Shown: positions 18,869-27,348 of the stretch, piece by piece
Layout: the number at the start of each line of letters is the position of its first letter
How positions within the stretch are numbered: the first letter of the stretch is position 1
Origin: Pseudomonadota bacterium
Lineage (GTDB): Bacteria > Pseudomonadota > Alphaproteobacteria > Acetobacterales > Acetobacteraceae
DNA length: 64,000 nucleotides
NCBI GenBank assembly: GCA_021809435.1
Contig: JAKBAD010000001.1
Coordinates: 248,001-312,000, forward strand
Direction: 5' to 3'
The notes under the pieces: model-generated
Told to the model about the DNA's origin: nothing
What the model saw: only the letters and a program-made list of their open reading frames with translations
The model's database searches: none
Translations under genes and position numbers: made by a program

Positions 18869-20179
18869 ATGGTATACGCAGTGATGGGGCCGGGCACCGT
18901 GATCGGGCCGCTGAGCCATGAAATTCTCGCGTTCAGCTTTTTGTGCCTGGCCTATGCGGTGAATGATTTATTTACCGCGACGGAGACGAGTTTGTTGCAA
19001 GGGCGGCGGGCGGCGCTGATGGTTTGCTTGCTGAGCGCCGCCCTTGTGCAGACCGGGCTGGCCGTGGCGGTGCTGGCGCGCTTTACCCCGCCCGGGCTGG
19101 CGGCGGTGGCGGATTTGATCACGGCGCTGCTGTTTTTGGCGCCGCCGGGGTTTTTGTGGCCGATGGTCCGGCGGTTGAAAGACGGGCGGTTGCGGGTGCT
19201 GAATTCGGACTTGAACAGGCGCATGGAGCGGGCCGAGGCGCGGGCTTTACAGGCACAGGCCTGGCTGGGCATGGCCGAGGCCGCGGGCCATGTGGGACAC
19301 TGGGACTATACGATTGAGGGCGGGCGGCTGGTGTGGTCGGACGAGATGTACCGGATTCATGGGCTGTGGCGGGAGCATTATGTGCCTAGTCTGGAGTCGG
19401 CGCTGGGGGCGTTTCATCCGCTCGATGGCAAGCGGCTGAGCGCGCTGCTGGAAGAGGCGATGGACCATGGCCGCAAACTCGACGTGGCCGCCCGGCTGCG
19501 CCGGCCCGATGGCGAGACCCGCCATGTGGTGCTGCGCGGGGAGGCGCGGTTTGACCGGAACGGCAATGTGGAGGGGCTGTTTGGCGTGATGGTGGATGTG
19601 ACGGAGGCCAGGGCGGAGGGTCAGCGCCCGCCCCAGCATGCCGGTGGCGTGGAAGGACCGGCGGAGGATTTGCTGACCGGGCTGACCGACCGCAAACAAT
19701 TTGATGCCAGCCTGGGCTATGAGTTCAAGCGCGCCATTCGCAGTAAGAAGCCGCTGGGATTGGTGATGCTTGAGATTGACCAATATTACCAATATTCGAG
19801 CCATTATGGGGTGCGCCAGGCGGAAGCCGCGTTTAAGGAGGTGGCGCGCCTGGTGGGGGGGCTGCCGCGGCGCACCGGGGATGTGGTGGCACGCTATGGC
19901 GAGACCGAGATTGTTGTGCTGCTGCCGCTGGCCGATGAGGCGGGGGCGCTGTGTGTGGCCAACCAGATTTTGGAAGCCGTGCGGGCGCTGAACCTGCCTG
20001 ATGCGGCGCGGGAAAATGGGCTGCTCTCGATTAGCTGCGGGGCGGCGGCGACGGGGATGGATGATCTCTATAACCCGCTGGAGCTGACGCGCCGTGCCGC
20101 GCGGGCGCTGGCCGATGCCAGACTTTATGGCGGCGACCGTATTTGTGCGTGGCGCGCGGAGCGTTACAGCGATGCCTGA
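18869..20179 (+). CDS. Membrane PAS protein with degenerate GGDEF domain
   Basis: Three hydrophobic helices (about 15-95) are followed by a short coiled linker, a PAS fold (about 130-245, with HWDY and VWSDEMYRIHG) and a GGDEF-like domain (about 265-430). The catalytic motif that should read GGDEF is GETEI (near residue 345), so diguanylate cyclase activity is doubtful. The inhibitory RxxD site, RTGD five residues before it, is kept. This fits a c-di-GMP receptor or scaffold. A strong GGGGGTGAG precedes the ATG. The protein is not tightly coupled to its neighbours. Confidence 0.82.
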   Translation: MVYAVMGPGTVIGPLSHEILAFSFLCLAYAVNDLFTATETSLLQGRRAALMVCLLSAALVQTGLAVAVLARFTPPGLAAVADLITALLFLAPPGFLWPMVRRLKDGRLRVLNSDLNRRMERAEARALQAQAWLGMAEAAGHVGHWDYTIEGGRLVWSDEMYRIHGLWREHYVPSLESALGAFHPLDGKRLSALLEEAMDHGRKLDVAARLRRPDGETRHVVLRGEARFDRNGNVEGLFGVMVDVTEARAEGQRPPQHAGGVEGPAEDLLTGLTDRKQFDASLGYEFKRAIRSKKPLGLVMLEIDQYYQYSSHYGVRQAEAAFKEVARLVGGLPRRTGDVVARYGETEIVVLLPLADEAGALCVANQILEAVRALNLPDAARENGLLSISCGAAATGMDDLYNPLELTRRAARALADARLYGGDRICAWRAERYSDA

Positions 20180-20231
20180 CCCCTTGGCGCGTGCCGGGGG
20201 GTGAGCCATATGCGGGCAAAAGGGGGCGCAT

Positions 20232-20846
20232 ATGGCTGACTATTTTTATCAACCGAAGGCTGGGCATGGTCTGGCTCATGACCCGTTCAACGCCATTATC
20301 GGGCCCCGCCCGATCGGCTGGATCTCGACCCGGGGGGCGGATGGCTCGGTCAATCTGGCGCCTTATTCGTTTTTTAACGCCTTTAATTATCATCCGCCAA
20401 TCATCGGGTTTTCCTCGATCGGGGCCAAGGACACGCTGCGCAATGCCCGCGAGACCGGTGAGCTGGTGTGGAATTTGGTGACCAGGGACTTATTCGCGGC
20501 GATGAACGAGAGCAGCGCGGCGATGCCTTATGGGGCGAGCGAATTTGCCCGCGCGGGTGTGACCGAGGCTCCGGCCCGGCTGGTGCGGGCGCCGATGGTG
20601 GCTGAGGCGCGGGTAAGGTTTGAGTGTCTGGTCGCGGATATCGTGCAACTGAAATCGGCCGCTGGGGGGCTGGTGGAAAGCTGGCTGGTGCTGGCCGAGG
20701 TGGTGGCGGTGCATATTGACGAGGCGCTGCTGGTGGATGGCGTGTTTGACATGTTTGGCGCCGGGATCATGCTGCGCGGTGGGGGCGCGACGGCCTATGC
20801 GGAGATTACCCCCGCGGCCAGACGGGATGTGAAGCGGCCGGGATAG
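20232..20846 (+). CDS. Flavin reductase-like (FMN-binding split barrel) protein
   Basis: The 204 residues match the DIM6/NTAB flavin-reductase-like family: DPFNAIIGPRPIGWIST and NLAPYSFFNAFNYHPPIIGFS near the N-terminus, KDTLRNARETGE, and YGASEFARAGVT in the middle. Such proteins bind FMN and often supply reduced flavin or act as small-molecule reductases. The substrate is unknown. A GGGGG tract seven bases before the ATG serves as ribosome site. No partner oxygenase is adjacent. Confidence 0.85.
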   Translation: MADYFYQPKAGHGLAHDPFNAIIGPRPIGWISTRGADGSVNLAPYSFFNAFNYHPPIIGFSSIGAKDTLRNARETGELVWNLVTRDLFAAMNESSAAMPYGASEFARAGVTEAPARLVRAPMVAEARVRFECLVADIVQLKSAAGGLVESWLVLAEVVAVHIDEALLVDGVFDMFGAGIMLRGGGATAYAEITPAARRDVKRPG

Positions 20847-20909
20847 GGGCGCCATGGCGTTTTCGGCCACGCGCTGACGATGTAAAAAAATTTGGATAAA
20901 AATTTGGGG

Positions 20910-20934
20910 CTGGCCCTTGTTGAAAAAGGGCCAG
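20910..20934 (-). terminator. Terminator of the dac-DUF3297 unit
   Basis: A CTGGCCCTT/AAGGGCCAG stem (9 bp, 7-base loop). On the minus strand it is followed by CCCCAAATTTTTATCC and a longer T-run, so it most likely ends the minus-strand unit. The overall layout resembles the 45-bp hairpin elements but the sequence differs. Confidence 0.6.
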
Positions 20935-20950
20935 CTTCGGGGAGGTTTGT

Positions 20951-21199
20951 TCAGGCGGCGTCGGTGTCGCGGAAATAGGCCTCGACCTTGCCTTTCAGCT
21001 TCATGGTCAGGGGTTTGCCGTGGCGGTCGACGGTTTTGCCGACCGAGACCTTCACCCAGCCCTCGGTGACCGAATATTCCTCGACATTATGCTTCTCGAT
21101 CCCGTTGAAGCGGATGCCGATGCCGCGCTCGAGCAGGGATTCGTTGAAGAACTGGCTGGCGGGATCGACCGACAGGCGGTCGGGAGGGGTGTCGCTCAT
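20951..21199 (-). CDS. DUF3297 family protein
   Basis: An 82-residue soluble protein that matches the DUF3297 family throughout: DRLSVDPAS, LLERGIGIRFNG, NVEEYSVTEGWVKV and GKTVDRHGKPLTMKLKGKVE. Function unknown. Its start overlaps the stop of the D,D-carboxypeptidase gene (ATGA), so it is co-translated with a cell-wall enzyme, and it is the last gene before a terminator. Confidence 0.85.
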   Translation of the reverse strand: MSDTPPDRLSVDPASQFFNESLLERGIGIRFNGIEKHNVEEYSVTEGWVKVSVGKTVDRHGKPLTMKLKGKVEAYFRDTDAA

Positions 21200-22476
21200 A
21201 GGTAGTGGCTCAGCTTGCGTTTGAGGTTGGTCATAAAGGTCGCGGGTGGGGCATCGGCCAGTGCGACGGCGGGCACGGTGGCCAGAACCTTGCCGTTGGC
21301 GCTGTAGGTGATGGTGCCGAGTTGCTCGCCCTTGGTGATGCCGGGCGTGGGGTCGGCGGTGTAGGTGATGCTGTGGGTCAGCGCGTTAACCGCATCGGTG
21401 GGTAGGGTGAGGGTGACGGTTTGAGCCGCGCCAACCGGCACGGAGCCGGAATTGAGCGCCTGGCTCACCAGCGTGCCCACCGGCTGACCCGGCTGGGCGA
21501 TGGTGGTGTCGGTGAAGAAACGCTGGCCGTAATCGAGCAGCGATTCGATGGCCGCGGTGCTCGCGCCCCAGGTGGGACCGCCAGTGACCACGGCGATGAG
21601 GCGCATATTGCCGCGTAGTGCCGTGGCATCGATGCAATGGCCGCTTTCGTTGGTCAGGCCGGTTTTGAGGCCGTCCACTGTCGGGTCCTTGGCCAGAACC
21701 GGATTCCAGCTCGCCTGGGTGATGTTGGCGTAGGTGTAGCTTTCCTGCTTCGAGATATCGAGGAATTCGGGCTCATCTTGGATGATGGCGCGCGAGAGCA
21801 GGGCGACATCCATGGCCGAGGTATGGAGCGCGGGATCGGGGAGGCCGGTGGGGTTGGTGTAGTTGGTGTCGGTGAGGCCGAGCTTGGTGGCTTCGGTGTT
21901 CATCATCTGCACGAAGGTGCTGGTGGAGCCCGCGACCTGCTCGGCCAGGGCGACCGCGGCGTCGTTGCCCGAATCGATGATCAGCCCGTGCAGGAGCTGG
22001 TCGACCGTGACCACGGAGTTGGGGTCGATGAACATGGTCGAGCCTTGCTGGTGCCAGGCATTGACGGAGACCGGCACGGTTTGGTCGAGCTTGAGGGCGC
22101 CGTGATGGAGCGCCTGGTAGACCAGGTGGGCGGTCATCAGCTTGGTGAGGCTGGCGGGGGGCAGCTGGAGATGGGGCGCGGCCTCGGCCAGGATGGCGCC
22201 GGTTTTGGCGTCCATCAGCACGTAGGCGGTCATGTCGGGAAGGATGGGGGGCGGCGGCGTGGATTTGTCGGCCGTCGGGCTGTCAGGCGTGGGGGGCGGG
22301 CCGCTGGGGGCGGGGGTGGCGCCGATCTTGTCGCTTTCGGCTTGGGCGGTGATGGCCGCCGCCGCGCTGTGGGCCGCGCCGTAATGGTGGGTTTTGGCCG
22401 CGGCCGGGGCCGCAACGAGAAGGGCCGCGCCGAGCGGGGCGGAGAAAAGGGCGTTACGCAGGGCCATGGTGGTCAT
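21196..22476 (-). CDS. D-alanyl-D-alanine carboxypeptidase (PBP5/DacF type)
   Basis: Periplasmic penicillin-binding enzyme that trims pentapeptide side chains. The start at 22476 has GGAG six bases upstream and opens a signal peptide (about 1-27). A long Pro/Ala/Thr linker (about 50-80) precedes the peptidase S11 domain with SxxK SLTK (109-112), SxN in SGNDA, and KTG in DGLKTGLTN. The C-terminal beta domain ends in a short basic segment (LKRKLSHYL) that may be an amphipathic membrane anchor. The Pro-rich linker is an uncommon addition. Confidence 0.93.
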   Translation of the reverse strand: MTTMALRNALFSAPLGAALLVAAPAAAKTHHYGAAHSAAAAITAQAESDKIGATPAPSGPPPTPDSPTADKSTPPPPILPDMTAYVLMDAKTGAILAEAAPHLQLPPASLTKLMTAHLVYQALHHGALKLDQTVPVSVNAWHQQGSTMFIDPNSVVTVDQLLHGLIIDSGNDAAVALAEQVAGSTSTFVQMMNTEATKLGLTDTNYTNPTGLPDPALHTSAMDVALLSRAIIQDEPEFLDISKQESYTYANITQASWNPVLAKDPTVDGLKTGLTNESGHCIDATALRGNMRLIAVVTGGPTWGASTAAIESLLDYGQRFFTDTTIAQPGQPVGTLVSQALNSGSVPVGAAQTVTLTLPTDAVNALTHSITYTADPTPGITKGEQLGTITYSANGKVLATVPAVALADAPPATFMTNLKRKLSHYL

Positions 22477-22537
22477 CAGTCTCCAGGCAGTGAACCGGTG
22501 GGCGCGTGTTTGCACCTATTTGTTGACAAGGAGCAAG

Positions 22538-22558
22538 CCGCGCGGTTGAAGCGCGGCC
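22538..22558 (+). repeat. Hairpin just upstream of lepB
   Basis: GCCGCGC and GCGCGGC form a 7-bp perfect stem with a GGTTGAA loop, ending 16 bases before the first lepB ATG. It lies between the divergent dac and lepB genes and would be in the lepB leader, possibly limiting ribosome access. No T-run follows. Confidence 0.45.
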
Positions 22559-22574
22559 ATTAAGGATAGGTCAT

Positions 22575-23324
22575 ATGGGCGCGAAAGAGATTTTTGAGAC
22601 GGTTAAGACATTGGTGATCGCCGGGCTGGCGGCCATGTTTATCCATTCCTTCCTGTTTGCGCCGTTCTGGATTCCCTCGGGCTCGATGGTGCCGACGCTG
22701 CTGGTGGGGGATTATCTGTTCATCAACAAGTTTGCTTATGGGTTCTCGCGCTATTCGTTGCCGTTCGCGCCGGATTTGTGGTCTGGGCGCATTGGCGGGC
22801 ACGCGCCCAGGCGCGGCGATGTGGTGGTGTTTGTCTCGCCTTCGGGCTCGGGGGAGGTGCTGGTCAAGCGCATCATCGGCTTGCCGGGCGATACGGTGCA
22901 GATCAGCAACGGGCTGCTCTATATCAACGGCGCCCTGGTGCCGCGTACCGATGAAGGCAGCTATGTGGATGACAGCGATGGCGGGCCGGTGGTGGGCGAG
23001 CGGTTCAAGGAGACCCTGCCCAATGGCCGGGTGCATGATATGCTTAAACTCTCGGACGCGCCGGAGGTTTATAGCGGTGTGGATGCCAACAACACCCCGG
23101 TTTATACCGTGCCGGCGGGCGATTATTTTATGTTGGGCGATAACCGCGATAATTCGGAAGATAGCCGGTTTTTGGATGGGCCGGTGGGGTTTGTGCCGGC
23201 CGCGAACCTGCTGGGGCCAGCGGTGATGGTGCTGGGCTCGATGGACGTGCAGGCGCCGGGCTGGGAATTTTGGGAATGGCCCTTTGAGTTGCGCTATCGG
23301 CGGTTTTTTAAGCTTATTCACTGA
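22575..23324 (+). CDS. lepB: Signal peptidase I, copy 1
   Basis: Inner-membrane protease that removes Sec signal peptides. It has 249 residues with one N-terminal membrane helix, catalytic Ser37 in IPSGSMVPTLL, and Lys98 in VLVKRIIGLPGD. The C-terminal box GDYFMLGDNRDNSEDSR is present. It begins the long plus-strand run to rnc and era. A second copy of equal length follows directly, with near-identical stretches around the catalytic Ser and the C-terminal box. Confidence 0.95.
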   Translation: MGAKEIFETVKTLVIAGLAAMFIHSFLFAPFWIPSGSMVPTLLVGDYLFINKFAYGFSRYSLPFAPDLWSGRIGGHAPRRGDVVVFVSPSGSGEVLVKRIIGLPGDTVQISNGLLYINGALVPRTDEGSYVDDSDGGPVVGERFKETLPNGRVHDMLKLSDAPEVYSGVDANNTPVYTVPAGDYFMLGDNRDNSEDSRFLDGPVGFVPAANLLGPAVMVLGSMDVQAPGWEFWEWPFELRYRRFFKLIH

Positions 23325-23405
23325 AAATGGCGTCTCGGGCGGCGTTTTCTTGACAAGCCGGCCCGGGGGCTGTTTGAAACCGCGGCGATGTTGAAGGGAT
23401 GGGCG

Positions 23406-24155
23406 ATGGCGCGGCAAGGTGAGACGGCCGGTTTTGGCGAGTTGGTGAAAACGCTGTTCTGGGCCGCGGTGATCGCGACGGGTATTCATTCCTTCCTGTT
23501 CGAGCCGTTTTATATTCCGTCGGGCTCGATGGTGCCGACGCTGCTGGTGGGGGATTACCTCATCGTGAATAAATTCGCTTATGGCTATTCGCGCTTCTCT
23601 TTTCCCTTCGCGCCCGACCTGTTCTCGGGGCGCATTGGCGGGCATTTGCCCAAGCGTGGCGACGTGGTGGTGTTTCGCCCGCCTGGACAGCTGGATGAGG
23701 ATTTCATCAAGCGCGTCATCGGGCTGCCGGGCGATAAGATTCAGGTGACCAATGGGCAGCTGCTGGTGAATGGCCAGCCCGTGCCGGAAGCCGATGCCGG
23801 GGCTTATGTGGATGACAGCTCGGGCGCGCCGATGGCCGGCCGCGCCTTTACCGAGACGCTGCCCGGCGGCCGCGTGCACCAGATTTTGCGCCTGCCCGGC
23901 ACCAATGGCGATTTTGCCAATAACACCCCGGTTTATACCGTGCCGGCGGGAGATTATTTCATGATGGGCGACTCGCGCGATAATTCGGAGGATAGCCGGT
24001 TCATGGATGGGCCGGTGGGGTTTGTGCCGGCGGAGAATTTGGTTGGTCCGGCGGAGGTGATTTTCTTCTCCATCGATCTGCGGCATCCGTTTTGGGAAGT
24101 GTGGTACTGGCCGTTCGAAATTCGGTGGGGCCGGATGCTCCACGGTATATCGTGA
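23406..24155 (+). CDS. lepB: Signal peptidase I, copy 2
   Basis: A second complete type I signal peptidase. The start at 23406 is chosen because AAGGGA lies about seven bases upstream and the product then has the same 249 residues as copy 1. Catalytic Ser41 (IPSGSMVPTLL) and Lys102 (DFIKRVIGLPGD) are intact, with GDYFMMGDSRDNSEDSR near the end. The stop overlaps the GTG of rnc, so this copy occupies the classical lepB-rnc-era position. The middle parts (residues about 125-170) differ most between copies, suggesting divergence of substrate range. Confidence 0.94.
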   Translation: MARQGETAGFGELVKTLFWAAVIATGIHSFLFEPFYIPSGSMVPTLLVGDYLIVNKFAYGYSRFSFPFAPDLFSGRIGGHLPKRGDVVVFRPPGQLDEDFIKRVIGLPGDKIQVTNGQLLVNGQPVPEADAGAYVDDSSGAPMAGRAFTETLPGGRVHQILRLPGTNGDFANNTPVYTVPAGDYFMMGDSRDNSEDSRFMDGPVGFVPAENLVGPAEVIFFSIDLRHPFWEVWYWPFEIRWGRMLHGIS

Positions 24156-24823
24156 GCCGCGAAGATGCCGCCCAGATGTTGCTGGGCCACCAATTTGGCA
24201 GGCTTGTGCTGCTGAGCGAGGCGCTTACTCACCGCTCGGCGGCGGGGGCGAAGGGGGTGGGCTCGAATGAGCGGCTGGAATTTATTGGCGACCGGGTGTT
24301 GGGACTGATTGTCGCGGAATGGCTGATTGAGCGGTTTCCGGCCGAGCAGGAGGGCAAGCTTGGGCCGCGGCTGGCGGCGCTGGTTTCCAAGCCCACGCTG
24401 GCGCGCATTGCCGAGGAGCATGGCGTGGCGGAGATGATCGCGGTGGCGCCAGGCGAGGCGAAGCGCGGCGTTTCGGCGCAGGCGACCGTGCTGGCCGATG
24501 CGTTGGAGGCGATGATTGGCGCGCTCTATTTGGATGCCGGGTTGGATGCCGCGCGTGCCTTTGTGCGCCGGGTGATGCACAGTTTGGTGGATGAGCAGGC
24601 CACGCCGCCCAAAGACCCTAAGACCGCCCTGCAGGAATGGGCGCTCAAGCGCGCGCTGGCGCTGCCGGCTTATAGCGTGGTCGCGCAGAGCGGCCCTTCG
24701 CACGCGCCGCGCTTTGTGGTGCGCGCGCATGTCGGCGAGGCCTGGGCCGAGGCCGAGGGCAGCGCCAAGCGCGCCGCCGAACAGGAAGCCGCGCGCAAAT
24801 TATTGGAGACACTCCCCGAATGA
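24152..24823 (+). CDS. rnc: Ribonuclease III
   Basis: Double-strand-specific endonuclease that processes rRNA and structured mRNAs. The GTG start overlapping the lepB stop gives 223 residues, the family norm. The endonuclease signature NERLEFIGDRVLGL and the second acidic site in DALEAMIGALYLD are present, followed by a dsRNA-binding domain (about 150-220: DPKTALQEWALKR..FVVRAHVG..GSAKRAAEQEAARKLLE). The stop overlaps the era start by four bases. Confidence 0.95.
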   Translation: MSREDAAQMLLGHQFGRLVLLSEALTHRSAAGAKGVGSNERLEFIGDRVLGLIVAEWLIERFPAEQEGKLGPRLAALVSKPTLARIAEEHGVAEMIAVAPGEAKRGVSAQATVLADALEAMIGALYLDAGLDAARAFVRRVMHSLVDEQATPPKDPKTALQEWALKRALALPAYSVVAQSGPSHAPRFVVRAHVGEAWAEAEGSAKRAAEQEAARKLLETLPE

Positions 24824-25716
24824 CCACTCGTTGCGGCTTTATCGCGCTCATCGGCGCGCCCAATGCCGGGAAATCCACGCTGCTGAACCGCCTGACCGGC
24901 GCTAAGGTTTCGATTGTGACGCCCAAGGCCCAGACCACCCGCGCGCGGGTGCTGGGGATTTTGGTGCGCGAGGAGACGCAGTTTATTTTCGTCGATACGC
25001 CGGGGATTTTTAACCCCAAGCGCCGGCTGGACCGGGCCATGGTTCATGCCGCCTGGGAAGGCGCGGGGGAGGCGGATTTTTCGCTGCTGCTGGTGGACGC
25101 CAAGGCCGGGCTGACCGACCATGTGAAGGAGGTGGCCGCCAGGCTGGGTGAGACGAAGGGCGGCAAGGTGGCGCTGGTGTTGAACAAGATTGATCTGATC
25201 GACCGCCAGAAACTATTGCCGCTGGCCGAGGAAGCCGCGAAAATGGCCGAATTCGCCAGGGTGTTCATGATTTCGGCGGAGACCGGCGATGGCGTGGAGG
25301 CGCTGCTGGATTTTTGCGCGGCTCAACTCCCCGAGAGCCCGTTCCTCTATCCCGAGGACGAAATGACCGATCTGCCGGACCGGCTGCTGGCCGCCGAGAT
25401 CGTGCGGGAGCAGATTTTCCTCCAGACACGCGACGAGGTGCCTTATGGCGCCACGGTGGAGACCGAAAGCTTTAAGGAGCTGCCGGGGAAGATCAGGATT
25501 GACGCGGTGATTTACGTGGCCCGCGCGGGGCATAAGGGCATACTCATCGGCTCGAAGGGGGCGCGGATCAAGCAGATTGGCGCGCGCGCGCGGGTGGAGT
25601 TGGAGCGGCTGCTGGAGACGCGGGTGGATTTGTTTTTGCGCGTGGTGGAGCGCGAGGGCTGGGATGAGGAGGCCGCGCGCATCCGCGCCACCGGCCTGAC
25701 CGACCCGAAGGCCTGA
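24820..25716 (+). CDS. era: GTPase Era
   Basis: Ras-like GTPase for 30S assembly and 16S rRNA 3'-end maturation. The 298 residues show G1 GAPNAGKS (12-19), G2 around QTTRARVLG, G3 DTPG, G4 NKID and G5 SAET, followed by a C-terminal KH domain with ILIGSKGARIKQIG. ATGA overlap with rnc. The usual downstream recO is missing; six bases later a block of envelope glycan genes begins. Confidence 0.96.
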   Translation: MTTRCGFIALIGAPNAGKSTLLNRLTGAKVSIVTPKAQTTRARVLGILVREETQFIFVDTPGIFNPKRRLDRAMVHAAWEGAGEADFSLLLVDAKAGLTDHVKEVAARLGETKGGKVALVLNKIDLIDRQKLLPLAEEAAKMAEFARVFMISAETGDGVEALLDFCAAQLPESPFLYPEDEMTDLPDRLLAAEIVREQIFLQTRDEVPYGATVETESFKELPGKIRIDAVIYVARAGHKGILIGSKGARIKQIGARARVELERLLETRVDLFLRVVEREGWDEEAARIRATGLTDPKA

Positions 25717-25722
25717 CCGCGA

Positions 25723-27348
25723 ATGCCTGGGCGCCGGGCTGGAGCTTATGGCGCGGCGCTGGCGGTGTATCTGGCGGGGGGCTGGGCGGTGGCGGCGCAT
25801 GGCGCCGGGCTGAGCCAGATATGGGGTGGGGGTGCTGATCCGTATATTTTTATATGGAGCTTGGCTTGGTGGCCCTATGCGCTGGGGCATCATCTCAACC
25901 CGTTTTTGAGCCATATGGTGTGGGCGCCTCAGGGGTTGGATATGGGCTGGGCGACCAGCGTGCCGGTGCTGGCCTTGCTCGCCTGGCCGGTGACGGTGAC
26001 GCTGGGGCCGGTGGCGGCTTATGATCTGCTCACCCTGGCGGCGCCGGTGCTGGCGGCTTGGGCAGCGTTTGGGGTGTGTTGGCATCTCACGCGGCGGTTT
26101 GGGGCAGCCTTGATCGGGGGGGCGCTGTTCGGCTTTTCGAGCTACATGATGGCGCGCCAGAATGAGCAGCTGAATATGAGCTTTACCGCGCTGGTGCCGT
26201 TGCTGGTGTGGCTGGTGCTGCTGCGGTTGGAAGGGCGTGTGGGGCGCAAGGCGTTTGTGCTTGGGGGCGCTTTGGGGCTGGCGGCGCAGGCGGGGATTTC
26301 GCTGGAAGTTTTCGCGACCTTGTGTGTGAACGGGGCCTTGGCCTGGGGCTTGGCCCTGTGGCTGGTGCCCGCGCGGCGCGCGGCGCTTTTGGGGGTGGCG
26401 GGGGATGGGCTGATGGCGGCGCCGGTACTGCTGGTGTTGCTGGCGCCACTATTATGGGCGCTGTTTGCCCTGCCTCACGACTTGGCGCTGCCGAAATTCT
26501 GGCCTTATGTTTTCGTGCTCGACCCGCTGAACCTGATTGTGCCGACTAGGCTCGATGTGCTGGGGGGCGCGTGGTTCGCGCCGCTCTCGGGGCGGTTTCC
26601 GGGGTTTGTTTCGGAGCAGGCGGGCTATGTGGGGCTGCCGGGAGTGGTGGTGTTGTGGTGGGCGTTGCGGCGCGGGCGGGATTATTTGCGCGGGCTGCTG
26701 CTGGGGGTGATGGTACTGGCCTGCGGGCCGGCGCTGGTGCTGGCGGGACATGTTACCGGTTTGCCCATGCCCTGGGCTTTGCTGCATGGCTTGCCACTGA
26801 TGAGCAATGCTCTGCCCGCGCGCATGATGCTTTATGCCAGTTTGGTGATTGCCGTGGTGGTGGCTTTGTGGCTGGCCGAGGCCCCCACGCGGGGACGGTA
26901 TATGCTGGCGATGCTGATGGTGCTGGCTTTGTGGCCGACGGCCCGTCCGGTGCAGGCGGTGCCCGGTGCGCGGTTTTTTGCCCCCCCTGAGGTGCGGGAG
27001 GCGTTAGGTGTGGCGCCGCGCTTGTGTGTGCTGCCGTTCGGCCTTGAGAGTCCGGCGATTTATTGGCAGGTTGAGAGCGGATTCGGGTTTTCACAAGTGG
27101 CGGGGTATCTGGGGTTTCCACCCAAACGGCTGCAGGGAAACGCCACGCTGATGCGTGGGTTTTTTGGGCTCGACGACCTAGCCTTTCCGGCGGCGTTTTT
27201 GGCCTATTGCCGCGCGCAAGGGGCCGATGACATCGTGGCGGGGCCCGGCACCGCGCCGGGGCTGGTGAGCGCGCTGGAGAGGCTGGGGGTACATGGCCGG
27301 GTGGTGGATGATGCGGTGGTGCTGTCGCTGACGGGCGGGGCGCCGTGA
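25723..27348 (+). CDS. Polytopic membrane protein, GT-C-like, copy 1
   Basis: 541 residues with roughly a dozen hydrophobic helices and a C-terminal soluble part (about 430-541). The acidic residue in the first outward loop (GGADPYIFIW), followed by WWPYALGHHLNPFLSH and WAPQGLDMGW, matches the layout of GT-C glycosyltransferases that use polyprenyl-phosphate sugars; I assign this by architecture, not by a named family. The next gene is a paralogue (same motifs in the same order), coupled by a GTGA overlap. A polyprenyl-phosphate glycosyltransferase lies 2.9 kb downstream. Confidence 0.65.
   Translation: MPGRRAGAYGAALAVYLAGGWAVAAHGAGLSQIWGGGADPYIFIWSLAWWPYALGHHLNPFLSHMVWAPQGLDMGWATSVPVLALLAWPVTVTLGPVAAYDLLTLAAPVLAAWAAFGVCWHLTRRFGAALIGGALFGFSSYMMARQNEQLNMSFTALVPLLVWLVLLRLEGRVGRKAFVLGGALGLAAQAGISLEVFATLCVNGALAWGLALWLVPARRAALLGVAGDGLMAAPVLLVLLAPLLWALFALPHDLALPKFWPYVFVLDPLNLIVPTRLDVLGGAWFAPLSGRFPGFVSEQAGYVGLPGVVVLWWALRRGRDYLRGLLLGVMVLACGPALVLAGHVTGLPMPWALLHGLPLMSNALPARMMLYASLVIAVVVALWLAEAPTRGRYMLAMLMVLALWPTARPVQAVPGARFFAPPEVREALGVAPRLCVLPFGLESPAIYWQVESGFGFSQVAGYLGFPPKRLQGNATLMRGFFGLDDLAFPAAFLAYCRAQGADDIVAGPGTAPGLVSALERLGVHGRVVDDAVVLSLTGGAP

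Noticed and set aside
22560-24143. 527-codon minus-strand frame opposite both lepB genes
   Set aside because: Its internal repeats only mirror the lepB duplication; no independent evidence of coding.
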